From Antedon bifida (Eukaryota > Echinodermata > Crinoidea > Comatulida > Antedonidae), in contig OY727094.1 of the NCBI GenBank assembly GCA_963402885.1, forward strand, positions 17,610,501 through 17,674,500: a stretch of DNA of 64,000 nucleotides. Direction: 5' to 3'. Shown one piece after another: positions 12,501 to 27,500 of the stretch. Made by a program: the position numbers and the translations under genes. The notes under the pieces were generated by a model. The model made no database searches and was not told where the DNA came from. It saw nothing but the letters and a program-made list of their open reading frames with translations. How positions within the stretch are numbered: position 1 is the stretch's first letter; each line of letters begins with the position of its first letter.

Positions 12501-15500
12501 CATCATTATGCTTTATAATCAAATTAACTTGGCAAGAACAAAGGTTAGTGTAATAAATCATTTTTTGTCAATTCCAACCTGATCCAATTTGCCATCATCA
12601 TTATAATATGTGTATCTTTTGTATTCTCTATTTGAATTCAAATGTCACAGCAGTAATCACAGCAAAATGCTGTATAAACCTGTCTTTTATTAAAACTTTT
12701 ATATTAAATTTATTTAATTGTACCAATTTTATATTGATTGGTATTTTGTGCCTTTATGTTTATACTTTTAAATTTATTTTACAGCAGATTACAATAACAA
12801 TAAAGACATTTTAAGTAAATTTGAATTAACTTTCATTAAAATCTTTTACCAGATTTTGTTTCCTGCTTTGATGGTCCTGCTCTTGGTGTGTATCCTTTTG
12901 TATGGCGTGGACTTTTCAACATTTGTTTAACTGTGACATCAGTGACGGCATCCTGATACATGTCTAAAGCTTTTCAATTAAAAAATGTTAATAAAATCAT
13001 ATATATTATTTTTTACACTGTTACATATTGGTTTTTAAAAAACATTGAAACCATTTTAATGATGTTGTTGCAATAATTGATCCTCCTTGGTCAAAGTGGA
13101 TAACAATTATATGATATTAAAATGGCATATTACTTATTTGGTCTAAAAATACAAAAAAACATTGCGACATGACAGTGCATGAGAATTTTAAAACATCTAT
13201 TTTGGTTGTTTTTTAAGCAGCATGTATCTGAATAAAGTGAATACTTACAAATATCCTGCGTTGTTTCTTTCAACATTTCTTTGTTATTGGCATCTGGTGT
13301 ACACACCGTTGTTTTCACCATTGCATCTGTTATTATATGCAATGGATTAAACCTATGACAAAATGACATTATATAATTATAAAAGAATGTTTTTTGTTTT
13401 TTTTTCATTTCATTTCATTTATTTCGTCTCACATACTTATAACAAAAAATAACAAACAATAGAGAGAGACAGGATTCCCAAAAGCGAACTAAATCAAACT
13501 ATCAAGTGGGTCTCCAAAGCAAAACATAATCATCCAACAATAAAATACAAAATTACAACATTAAAAACAACGTGAAGATTAAAAAGTACAAAATATCTAT
13601 ACAAAAGTTACCCTAGACATTATTATTATTATTATTATTTTATTATTATTATTACTGTTATTATTATCACAGATATCAAATGAAGTTTCAATTTATCGTG
13701 GATTAATGGCCGATTGTTGTAAAAGAATAAAAGGAAATATTTTGCTTAAAATAACATTTTAATTTATTAATAAATAAGCCTAAGTTAATCGGGAGCGTAT
13801 TTCTAAGATCCTGAGACAACCTATCCCATGAGCGTTGAAACTGCTTAAATGTAGAAAATTTAGAATTGTCAGTCCTACCAAACTTGTGAACAAATCTTAG
13901 ATCATTGTCACGCCTGAGGTTAAACTGAACAAAATCAAAAATTTTAAAATTATATTTGTTATAGAGACATTTGGAAACAGAGGAAATCAATAGGTAATTT
14001 ATACGACCATCAAAGGACGGAAGACCAAGAACTCTAAGTCTCTGTTCATAAGACAGAGTGCCCCAGGATTTAGGTATACAAACCCTGGTTGAACCCTCTC
14101 TAAAGATTCAATCTCTCCCTTTCGATACGGAAACCACGCCGGCATCCCATACTCCATAATAGGTCTAACAAGAGCATTAAAAAGCTTCGGGATAACGATG
14201 TGGTTTCTAAAACGCACGACCCTCATGATAAACCCCAGAAGCCTGGACGCCTTCCTTAACATTTGCGACATGGGTACCCCATTCAAGCTTGTGTGTAAAG
14301 GTAATCCCAATATATTTAAAACACTCCACCCTCTCAATAACGTTCTTCCCAATTAGATAATTAATTGCACTGTTCTTAAGTTTGGCTGATCTAGTAAACC
14401 GTATGTGCTTACATTTAATAGGATTAAGCGGTAATTTATTAAGAACACTCCAATTATAAATTTCCTTTATGTCGTTCTGCAATGCAGCACTATCTTCGGT
14501 AGATCTTATTGCCCTGTAGATAGCTACATCGTCGGCATAAAGTAAAATATTCGATTCAATGGAGGAGGACAAGTCTAAAGTAAATACATTAAACAAAACC
14601 GGGCCGAGTACACTACCTTGTGGGACTCCCGAGGAGACAGGACAACTGTATGACAGGGCACCCCTAAACGCAACTCTTTGAGACCTACCCAATAAAAAAG
14701 ATGTGAACCACCGCAAAATTTCGCCACAGATCCCAAGACGGTGAAGCTTCTCAAGGAGCAGCGAGTGACAGACCCGATCAAAAGCCTTGCTAAAATCTAA
14801 GAACAGGGCATCAATGGGAGGGGGCTTGCGTTCATCCAAAATATCAGACCAATGGGTGTAAGCAGTGGCAAGGAGAGTTTGACAAGACCTGCCGGAGACA
14901 AACCCGTGCTGTTGTGAGGACATCATACCATGCAAATTAAGGTGGTCGGTTAGATTTTTACACACGATTCTCTCAAGTATCTTACCCACAACACTACATA
15001 GCGAAATCGGACGATAGTTGTTTATAACTTTAACATCATCCGATTTGTGAATGGGAACCACATTGGCCACTTTCCATTCCGTCGGAAGAACGCCAGAACG
15101 AAGCAAAGATTGAAAAGCTCAGAAAGGGGCTTACATATATATGTAGCAGATAGTTTAAGCATCGATGACGTTATGCCATCGGGCCCCGGAGCTTTCCCCA
15201 TTTTCAGACTGTTAATTATGAACAAGACCTCCGACGGGGTTGTATTGATGTTATTGAGGGGAGAGAGGCCAATATGGTTCCCAGTACAATCAGTGTGAGT
15301 TTCAACCTGCACAGAGTCATTAGTGAAATTTGATTGAAAAAAAGAGTTAAAAGCGTCGGCAATAATCTGGGGATTCTCTACTAGTGTCCCATTAATATTA
15401 AACATCTTCGGTGCATTTTTCGCTCGCGATTTCCTCATAAATGACCAAAACGCTTTACCGTTGTCAGTATTACTTTTTGCCGCGAGATTATTAACATACT

Positions 15501-18500
15501 CAAAGTATGATTTGTTTACACGATATTTGAGAGCGTTTCGACATTTCCTGAACTTATCCCATTTAACTGCGTCATCTGAATTTTTAGCTTTCTTGAATAA
15601 ACGCTTCTTGATTCTTGATTGTTTTATTATATCGGGCGTTATCCACGAAGGTTTAGAACGCCTCTTAGCCTTGCGTTTCGGAACTACATTGTGAATGACA
15701 TCAAGGAAATGTGTTCTAAAAAAGTCCCAAGCAGAGTTCATATCAATAGCACATGTAAAATCAGGCCAATCAGTATTTTCGAAAGTGTTATTAAATCTAT
15801 TAATATCAATCTTAGCATAGTCTAAAAAATAGCCAGGAGGCAGGTGAGTCCCTTTGAAAGCGAGATCTAAGCACAACTGGATTCCATCGTGATCGCTACC
15901 TAAGATAGGTGCACATGTTGAAATGGATGAAAGCGTTTCAGGTTTGCTGACATAGACATGGTCGATCAGATTTCCTTCACTAGAAAGTTCATTTCTGCGT
16001 CTAGTAACAAAATTAACAACTAAAGTTCAATACATCTAGAACAGAGGAAAGTTTCTCCTTTAAATAATTATCATGAGAGTTCAAATTAATGTTGAAATCG
16101 CCTGTTAGAATTATACAATTGTATAAATGAACATCGTCAAAAACTGAGTCAATACTATTTTGCAGTCTATCAAAGAAAGTAATATTAGCATTCGGAGGAC
16201 GATATACACAACCATGTTTGCATTAATAACTTTAGAGACAGAAAATTATTTGATGGTATACTGCAATTACATTGTTTTTACATTACATTAATCTTATTTT
16301 AAACCCTCAACATACCCAGAACACTAAAGGGCCAAATACTTTAATCAAACAACAATTTTAATAGTAAATTTTTATCAACTATATTCTTACTTTTTTTAAA
16401 TTGTAATGTTTAGATTATTTATGTTTAGATTATAAGGATCCCAATGAAAATAAGATATTTAAGCTATTTTGGCTAGCTATGTGTATGGGTGACCGGAATA
16501 CAAGCTTTACTTTGATGGTCACTCTCATCAATATTTGCCATGTATTTTGATATTATTTTATGGTAAAATAAATTGAAACTATTCAGGAAAAATGTTTCAA
16601 ATGTCTTATTCTTGTAATTGATCCTGCAGTAACAACTGTATGTAACAGTTTAAGAGCGGTTGACTACAAATATCAACCTATTTCATTAACAAGTGGCCAA
16701 ATGCCAAAAAATGGATTTTCTTCATACTTTGGTAATTAATCACACTGTAGGTAAATATAACAAAACTGAAATATTTTTGAAAAAAAATAAATGGTTGCCA
16801 TGGTAACAGGTGTGTGATTTTACCCCCCCCCCCCCAAAAAAACGCAAATTTTACCATTTTGGCATGCGAATTTTGCCCTTATTTTGATATGCCACCTATG
16901 AAAAACGAAAAAGAATTTGTGAATTGTTTTTGTGAAATCTTTTTGTACCAATCTTGCTCTAATGAAAAACAAAAATTTACGTAAATCAATTATTGAATTT
17001 AGGAGATACCATTATTTTTCTTAGGGGTATTTTCAGGAATTTCATACATTGGAATTTTTGTATGTTTTACAAAGAGCTATAACTCCTTTGGTAACGCTTC
17101 AAAAGCAACCATGGTGCAGGCATGGTTGGTTGAAAGGTTGCTCTTGCTGTTTCCATTAAAATTATCGTGGGGTATCATGTAATTTCTGGATTGTTTATTA
17201 GTAATTACTTATATTTCATAATTTCAAAATGGCTGCCATTTGAAAACCTTTTCCCTAATTATCTCTTTAACCACTAAGTTTTTTTGTAAATAATGTTTTA
17301 AACACATACAAACATTATCCTTAAAATTCAGAATAACTAATTTAATTTTGCCTTTGAAGTCTAGGTCAAAGGTCAATTTATTACACTATATAGGCCCTAC
17401 AATTATTCTATATCTTAAACTTGAGTATTTTGAATAAGAATGGTACAAATATAAATGTGGCCTTAAAGCATTAAAATAACATATAATCTGTGCTTTCTTC
17501 TGGAGATACAAGGTCAAAGGCTTAAATGACCCCACACTTTTTTTTAAATTTTTGAATAAGCCATTCTAATGTTACAATAGTTATTCACTTTTGACAAAAA
17601 ATTGATGGAAACGAAAAATTATTTAACCTAATAAAATCATAATTTTAAAAAAGAGTAGTAAACTGGAAGCCCATTGTCTGAAAATCAATGGGTTTGTATT
17701 TAATTTACTGTTTTTTATTTTTTATAAGCTAAATCATTATTTTTTAAATAACCTGATTAAAACTACAAAATGATTATTCAATGTTTGATTTTAGTATCCT
17801 TTATTTTTTGCATAAAAAAGAAAGGGACTGTAAATTATAAACGTAATATCCTTTATAGTATCCGATTAGATCATAGTTCAAGAATTTAGATTTTCACTCC
17901 GATGAAGTACATGGTTACTCAGTTGTTCCATCCAACCCAATATATTTATAGAAAAGACAACTTCAAAGAAGGGACACAGACCAATGCTATCAAGTTGTTT
18001 GATAGCCTTGCACACTAGACTAATGAAAGTGGTCTATTCTGTTGGCCAGGGAAAGATTAACAAAAATCAAGAGACACCTCAACATCTTGTGATTAAGTTC
18101 TTGACATGGCCACAAGTTTCAATTAAATTCAAAATTCTTAAATCATCCCACACGGGGCAATTCAAATAAAAAGGTCTGGATTAAAATGATCTTACAAAAT
18201 ATACAAAAATCACAATAGTGATGTTTGAGCATTGAAGTAGTGAAGGGAAAAACGGGTTACAAGCAACAAAATACAGTACATGGGAGGTCTACACTAAGTA
18301 CATTTTTGGGTATCTATATGTATGCCTACCTATGCCTACCATATCCAGTGAACACAAAAACCGAAGGTGGGATTGTAACGCATTTCTAATTATACCATTT
18401 CCACAGTTTTTGACAGTTTTTGACAATTTTCGGGTAGGAAACACAAATATCTTTAAGTGCAGTTTTCCTTGCTCATAATTTTTGGTATCAATGTATAAAG

Positions 18501-21500
18501 CAATGTCTCTTTATTTTGATGTAAGTTGATTGTAATTCGAAAATGAATGACGTCACATAAGGACATAAGGTTATGTATTGTCCCCCAAAAACATGAAAAA
18601 TGAAGGTTAATTACATCAGACTTTGATCATGTTTTCACTAAAATGACAAAATAAATGGTTAAATTTGACTTGTTTGCTTTAAATTACAGTTTTTTCAGAT
18701 AAATCTTTTTTTTCAATCCCAGTTTTGGTCAAAGTGGATAATAACTATTATATGACATTAAAATGACATAATCAACAAAAAAAATGTAAAAACATATTTT
18801 TTCAGTGGGACAATACATCTTTAAATAATGAACATGTAAAAACATGTAAATATTATTTTTAAGATATGACTAATATATCTACAATTCTCATATATATATA
18901 TAATATGATAGGCCTATGATTCATTTAAGCATCGTTATGCACATGTTTATAGCTATGAATATGTACGAACACAAGTTAACAAAACACTAAGTTCTAGATT
19001 ATTAAACAATTTTGGGTAGGGTATGATAAAAAATAGCCATAAGTACATTTTTTCTTGTTCAAACATTTAATTCTTTATATCAATGTATAGCGTAATGTCT
19101 ACTCTACATTTCGGTATTAATACAGTAGAACCTTCGTTTTACGTACCCTGATTTTACGTTCCCTTGATTTTACGTACGCTTAAATGACCGATGACGTCAT
19201 CATTTTCTTACATTGAGGGCGCAATTTAACAACAACAAAGCACAAAGGACATGGCTGTGTGAGGAACTCATGTGCATTTCCCTACAGCAGCAACTGTTTT
19301 TATTGATAGAAAATACAAGAACATTGATATTTTATTTATAAAACTTTATTTAAACTAAATCGCACAGCCTGTATATACTGTACTTAATAGGCCTCACATC
19401 TTGCTAGGCCTGCTATCCTGGCCTAGATTAGTCTAGGCCTAGGAAGGGCCTAGCTAAGCTAGTGACCAGCTGCATGCTGTAGGCAAACACGGCAGCCTTT
19501 TTAGCTACGATCTACGTATTTGGGGGTCAATTTAAGGTCAACCTTGATTTTACGAATCCCTTGTTTTACGTACGCCTTTCGGTCCCGTACCGTACGTAAA
19601 ATGGAGGTTCTACTGTATTTGATTCAATTTGAATTCAGTTCAAATTTTATGCCATTAGTACCTTACAAATAACATATCCTGAAATCAGAAAAAATACAAA
19701 ATTTTGTGACACCATCAGTATAACAAAAATGTATTCCCCAAAGTTTTTTGTTTTTTATCCATTCACACAAGGTCTATAGAATATATATAATCAAGAACAA
19801 CGCAATTCAAGTGTTACCATAGACGTTGTGAAGCTCAAAACTTTGGCCAAAATTGGATTTTTTACCACAAGTAAAAACACCCCTATTGAAAATAAATGGT
19901 ACGGTCCATTCTCATGCCCGACCAACAATTTTTTGCTTTCAGTTTGTTTATAAATCTTTCATCATCTTGTATTAAAAGTTAAATTAAATTTCAACCATAC
20001 GAAAAAATTACAAGAAAATGCTGTAATTTTTAAAATGGCCGTTACTATGGCAACAAGACAGATATCAAAAATAATTTTATCTGTGCATGTTTCAACCAAA
20101 CCTCTTTCACTGTGCAAATTTTAAAGAAAATCTATTTTTTTTTACTTGGCCACCTTTAGGTCGATATTTATAGACAACTGCTCTTAAGTGGTTAAATGTA
20201 ATAGTTGTAATTGATATAAAGTATGCTTACTCTTTTCTTAAAAGAGAATTGATAGTAGAAGTTTTTCCAACATTCTCAAGTCCTACAAAAATAGTTCTTC
20301 CTTGATTAAACTCTGTTTGTCCTTCTTTAAGTGCATTTTGAAATGCTTTCACCGCATCAGGTCCTCGTGCCAATATCTCCTCTGGAACATGCACATCTTA
20401 AAAAACAAAAGGTACAATAAATATTGTATAACTTCCTGTTTGTTTATATACTACATGATAGAAATTATACTCTATAAAATTTGAACAGTTTAATATGCAC
20501 TAAGACTGTCTTATGAATACCTCAATCATTACTTGAAATAAATTAAAGTCATAATAGCAGAGTACAAAGATGAAGGTATAATAATCTATATAGAATAATA
20601 TACTACAGCAATTCATCACGAAAAACAGATGACCGATTTTCATCAAATGCAACAATTGGTTTGATAAATATGTGGTACTATTCATTCATCTTTTATTTCG
20701 GAAAAAAATTCTCCATAGTTCAGTAACAAATATAACGAATACACAATAAATATATAAATATGTAGATATATAAAAAAAGAAAAAAAAAAACCAACGTTAC
20801 ATAGACACGTGGTTAGAACTATACAGTAGCTTCATCCATCTACTACGTAGAGTGGATGAAGGAAAAGCAAATTCATGAATACATTTTATGACAATATTGT
20901 CTGACCTCCCTAACCTGCACAACATGCCAAACACCACCTTACGTTGTAGTTCGTAGAACGAGCAGATGTGGTTTTCTACAAACATGGTGCTGGCACTGCA
21001 TGACCTAGGTTTATTAAGGAGCAGGCGTAAGGCATTGTTGAAGCACACCTTTAGTGCTTCCATAGATTTTACATTAAAATTTGCCCACAAAGAAGCACAG
21101 TATAAGTTACTACAATATGTTTTAAACAAAAAACACTTTATGTTTTTAGAGCATTTTGAGAAAGTTCTACATAGTGTATTAGCTCTTATGCACAATGACC
21201 TGTACTGTCGTTTGATATCCGTATCATCTTTCAAATCGGGTGTCAAAGTGTGACCCAAGTAATTAAAAACTCTAACAAAGTCAAGCTCCGAATCAAATAA
21301 GTTTAAAGTGGGAAGCTTTGACAATTTCCTGACTGTAGGACAGAATAACATACATACAGATTTTTTCTTGTTATACAATATATCATGCGTTAATGAGTAT
21401 TTTTCACACATATGAATTAGATGTTGTAATGCGGAGGCAGATGGTGCAATGAGTACCATATCATCCGCGTAACTAAGGTTGTTTAGTTTTATACCGTGTA

Positions 21501-24500
21501 ATTCGCATCCATTGCGAGACATACTGAGATTGACAATTAAATCATCCATATAAATATTAAAAAGTAAAGGAGACATAACTCCACCTTGTCTAACACCATT
21601 GGTAACTGGGAAGTCTCTAGACAATGACTTTCCCCACCGAACATGAAACCTTTGATTGGTATACCAAGACACAAGAACTCTAACTACACATAAGGGGGTT
21701 CCCCTATTTTCAGATCGATATTTCTTTGGCACCGGTACAATTACAGCAGGTTCTTTATTTGACTTGGTTTCACTGTTATTTCCTCTTACAACAACAGATG
21801 CGAACGATACATCTGTAACTACATGTGACCTATCTGTTCTTCTGTCTATGCTGTCGTTCATGTTAATCATGCTTGCATCTACAGGTGCAAATGAGTGACT
21901 ACCCGATTGTTCAGTCGGGTCTAGATGATGATCACTCTGATTTTCCGATACGCGCACGTCTGGTACAGGATTATAATTATAAGATGGTATTCTAATGGAT
22001 CGTTCAACTGCTATGTCATTAATTTTCTTTGCCAAATCGCCTCGTTGATCTGCAGCCTGCATTATATCACCACGCATGGATAATACGTCATATTTAATCT
22101 TTCGTATTTCAGTGTATAGTGCAGTAGCATCAATACGGTCTACAGGAACTATCGGTATTTTTGATAGGTCAGCAGCTACGAAGGTTGGAAGTGTTGCTAG
22201 GTTACAGTTAACAAAGAATGTCAACATATCATTTAACATGATGTCGATCTTTCTGGATCTTTTATGTACATTACTTTCTTCATCCTCCACATATATAGAG
22301 AGTATTTCTTTGGCCTTTTTGACATTAGCAAGGGAGAAATACCCCATACATATCATATGTAAGGTGTCAAATGTCATTACTCCAATGTTATTTACTATAA
22401 AGCATAGTAATTCATTCACCACAGCATGCGTGCGTCTGTCATCATGATACAGATTACTTTCTTTGGCATTATTTTGATCAATACATACTTGTTGGATCGT
22501 ATCTTCAGCATCAGCGGATATTCTCCGTTCATGGTTTACTTCCGACTGATTGGCCATTGATCGCTTATAGCCAGGCAAGATCGAATATTGTGATCACCCG
22601 TTACCAATCGGATAGCGTCCCTGGTTACCGTTGTCCGGTTGATAGATCGTTTGAGCGCGAAAGGCCTAACTTAGAAATCGTCAAAATACTCACAATCGCA
22701 TAATTCATATAATGGCTGTTATAGCATTCGATGACCTTATTCTACCATCCAAATATGACAGAATTAAAAATCCAACAACATTTTTAGGATTTTAACGACA
22801 AGAAACTCAATCCAAAAAAAAACAGAACGTCCGTTCAATTCAACGCCCTCAATGGGCGTATATTAAGGTATATGCCAACACTTAAGCTTATAAGCCGATG
22901 CTCAAAAATGCGACCAAAATTTAAACTTAGACATTTCTGCATATTCAAAAGTTTTTTTATTTATTATTATAAACACACAGAATATTGTTACAAAGCCTTT
23001 AAGAACCTTATAAATGAGAGAGTTCAGTCATTCTGAAGGCTACTGTATCTTACGGTTTTATTTACTTACTTTCAATTTTATCAGCCACATCTTTTTCCTC
23101 AGCTTTCCTGAGAGCTGCAACAAGTTCTGAACGCATGGACTTCTTAGTAACCTTAGCCTGCCATGCATCCAACATGTAAAAAGTCCTTTGAGCAGTGTTT
23201 TTATCTGGTAGTTCAAATGAATTTATATCTTCTTGTGTCATTCCAAGATTAGCTGCTATTAGTTTCCTTTTCTTAAAGGCGTTATTGGCAATGTATATTA
23301 ATTCTTTGGTTGTAATATCTAAATAAAATAAAATATAAATATTATACTGTTTATAATATATTTTAATAAATCCTAAAATATTAGTATTTTGTTTGATTCT
23401 ACCTACCCATCTCAATGTCTAGATCTAAATTACCCAAATGTAATTTTGTGAAATGTTGACTTTTTAATTTGTAAATAAAATAATAGTTCAATCACGCTAA
23501 ACTCTTTTTTATTTCTTAAATGTAAATTAACATTTATATCATTTTTACAAGCAGTTTATTTTATAGATATTGTGAATACCAAACTTCTCCATAGCAAATA
23601 GAACAAAAAGATACCTAATGTTATAGACCAAGATTAATTTTTTTAATCCTTTTTTTATTGGAAACAATAGCCCTATTGTGGGGCATTGAAATTGAAGAAT
23701 ATTCATACCTGACGATGTCATTTCGATGTAAGGTAAAGGTCCACCTAAACAAGTAAAATAAATGTGTATATCAAGCTTTTCAGTGCAGTTTAGAATTACA
23801 GATTGGAAATTATATAAAGGACAAACATATTTTTCAATTACCTTTGGGACCAACATATAGATATTTATAACAGAATTAGTAACACACAAAATGGAAAACA
23901 GGATAAAATGCACAACTGAAACCATATTACACATTGGCATGCCATGAAGTACCGTACGCCTTGTGTTAGATAACAAACCTAACGCTGCGAGTCTGAACAT
24001 ACCCTGTACCAACAGTAGTTGAGATGAGCCGCTATTTGAATCAATCTACTTTTTTTTTTATAAATCATATTTTTTAATTTGTTTGACTATATGACTGACT
24101 ACAAATACTACAGGATAAAAAGTGATCATTAATTCTATTTTTAGAAGTTCATGCTTTTATTTGCAGCACAATGTGTTTTTTAACTTACCATTCAAAATTG
24201 CAAGTATTTCTGTTTTCTTCTGTTCACCATCGTATTTATCGCACACATTTTCATTATAGATATCAGATGCAGACTCTCCATTCTGACAATCAAAGTGTTT
24301 GTGATTTAAAATAACAATATTAGCAATTCTAGTTTATAAGCATAAGTTCTGATAAATCCCTCAGCTACTCTTTTAAAAAAAAAATTAAAATTCAGCTTAA
24401 TTTCATAATTTGCAAGAACATACTAAACCAAAAGATAAGCCAAACTAAATAATACTAATATGTGAAATAACCCTGGCCATTAAAAAAAATCAAATTATGA

Positions 24501-27500
24501 CAGACTAAATAAATATATTTCATAATAGTTAGGCAAATTCTAGATATTTCAAAGGTCAATAACTTTACTTTTGTCAATATCTTAAAAAAAAATGCCACTG
24601 GACTAAATCTACTTCCACTCAGTGCGATTTTATGCATTAATATCACTAAACCCATTTGCCACGATATTTTTCCCAGGGTGTCGGACACATTAATTCAAAG
24701 CATGATGTGAAATCAGCTGAAATAAAATATTTATGGGGTTTTTTGGCCAAAATCATTTCATAAGCCATGTAATAACCACACATGCCATTAGATCTAAACT
24801 AATTAAATACATGCTCTGAAAGAATTTGAACAAAATAAATCATTTTTGGTCTAAATCATGTAGCTTACTAATAGTCCAAAAGTAACCTGCAACTGACATA
24901 AATGTTAATGATGAGCAACTGAGAAGATAAATTTAATATCAAATGATATGTCAACAACTATAATTTAAAGAAATATAGAACAAATACTTATGTAGTTTCA
25001 TTATTTATATTATATGTATTTAATTATATAACATATACTTCAGTATACAGTTAAATATGAGACTAAAAGTAAAAATAATGGAAGCATGCTGTTTAAACAA
25101 TTCAATTTAGATTTACAATTTAACAATACAATGTGAATACTGTAATGGAAAAATAAAAAAGAAATGTTAATCACTATAAATATATACGATATTTCTGTAA
25201 TTAATTCCATCAAACAAATATACAGGTACATGTGAGGAGGTGGATGGGCAATAGACTGCTCGAGGGTCAGACAAGAAGAAAATAGCCTGTAATATTTTCA
25301 ATGATAATTCTCCTGAGGACGATCAAAGCATATTGATCGAAACGTCGAGAAAATCAACAGTTTTTTTCAGAACTAATATACATGGTGTACCGCAAACTTT
25401 ATATCAACAAATAATAATAAACATTTTTGTTTCTATTTGTTATATTTTATATAACTTTAAAAAAAAAAGAATAGAACTAAACTTTATTATTAAAATAATT
25501 GCATTGCAGTACTTAATAACAAACTAACCATATTTTTCTTGCTAATGTCCATACGTCCTTCCTTTATGAAGAACACAAAAGCATTTTTGTGTTCTTCATA
25601 AGTAAGCTTTGCTCGAGCAATTATATGCAGAGCATTGTCTCCATTCTTGAAAAAAGTGAAAAAAAAACAAAGTGCACAAGCTGTACTAATACTGTGAATA
25701 TTATATTTTGATTGTACATACAACCCTTTAATAAAAACTCTCCAATTTCATTTACGAAACATGGATGATTTATAAATGATATAATCAAAACCTACTGAAT
25801 GTTTACCATTACTTATCTATCATTTGATTGATTATATTGATTGATTATATTTACTGAATACAAAAAGAGCATATTTATTTAGCAAGATATCTGGAGAGAA
25901 AAAAACCTTTTCATTTAAAGGACATAGTTCTTTAGTGAAATTTCAATATAGTGTACTTTGCAAATTGCAGATGATAAAAATGGTATACTTGGATATCAGT
26001 TATAATACTTTATGATTGATTCAGCTTAGAATTTTATTCATTATAATGCTATATAAAAGCTTCTTGTCAGCTTTTTAAACTATTTTACATCAAATCTTTT
26101 TGAATCAAAAGATAAAATATTTGGTTTTATCTCAATATCTCTATGGTTTTATATACTTTTTGCTTTAAGATTCTATAAATAAGTTGGTGAACTTACAGTG
26201 GAATCAATAATACCTACAATAATATCATGGCACCAGCCAGGTACAGATATAGGAAGTTTGCATAGAGTGTGGTACACAAATAGAATGCACTAATTTGAGG
26301 ATAACAAATATAGGCCTAAAGAACATTTAACATTCAGGATTGAATGGTGGTAGCTGATCAACTTGGATTATAATATGGTAAAAAAAAATCCAGATTATTC
26401 TGTCCTAGTGATGGAGCGAAATGGTGAGGGGGTAGGTGCAGCAAATAGTATAATCCTCACAGTATTGTGTAATATACCTGCATACACTGTGATATTTGCA
26501 ATACGATGCAATAATACATGCATAATTATGTGAAATTACTAGATATACTGTGTATACAACTTACTTTGTTTTGCTGGTTCACATTAGAACCAGCATCAAC
26601 TAATGTCATACAGCATGCAGTTTGACCACTGGCTGCAGCCGCCAATAGTGGTGAATTTCCATACTAAAAAAATAGATTATAATATGTCATACAACAAACC
26701 TCTTTAGCAATGCACAGTAAAAGCATGACCATTAATAATTGTGGTGCAATTTAAAGTATTTTAATATATATATTGTTAGATTATTTAATTTAATCATGAT
26801 CATAATAAAAAGTTTACCCAGTGAAGATATACATTATTGAATATTTTGAATGTTAAATGTTCTTTAGGCCTATATTTATAATTTTTTCAAAAATAAACAT
26901 ATTTTAATGTTTATTGTGCAAACATGATGTTTTTCACCGCTATTATATTGTAACTATCTATATATTTTGGTATTAATATGTTATAAATAATATAAATAAT
27001 CAAAACACATATGACCATTGTAAAACTTTTGATGAAGTGTTATAAATTGCACTAAATGAATCAATGGTTAAAATGTCTAAAATGGCATTTCAACTAAGTA
27101 TTAAATAGGCTGTGTACATCATAAGTTAACAGTTTTTAGTCTCATTGAGCTTTATACTGTAGCTCCATAATTTGGTAGACTGCAATTGTATTTTAAGAAC
27201 AGCACAAAAATATAAATACAATTGAAAATTTTTAATGTAAATGATTTTAATTAAGATAATTTACATTGTCAGATCTCACTCTGAATACATTTAACCATTT
27301 CACATTAAACATCAGTGTGGTAAAAGACCTACTTGACAAACAATACATTATATAGACACATTTAATATTAAAAACTCATTACAATCCAGCATTTGAGCAG
27401 AGAAATATTATTGAGAAAGGTTTTCAATTAATTTTCTCCTTGTCACCTTATTCAAGCTGTGACAATTGTATTTATCATGGCTCTGCACAACCATGAACAA

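Noticed and set aside
13088-18775. Shared segment TCAAAGTGGATAA...TATATGA at about 13095 and 18727
   Set aside because: Only about 45 bases of similarity, likely a shared fragment of a dispersed repeat; too short to define an element.
23545-24012. 155-codon minus-strand open frame
   Set aside because: It spans a 36-base real exon plus surrounding intron; the composition is hydrophobic AT-rich noise and no domain is seen.
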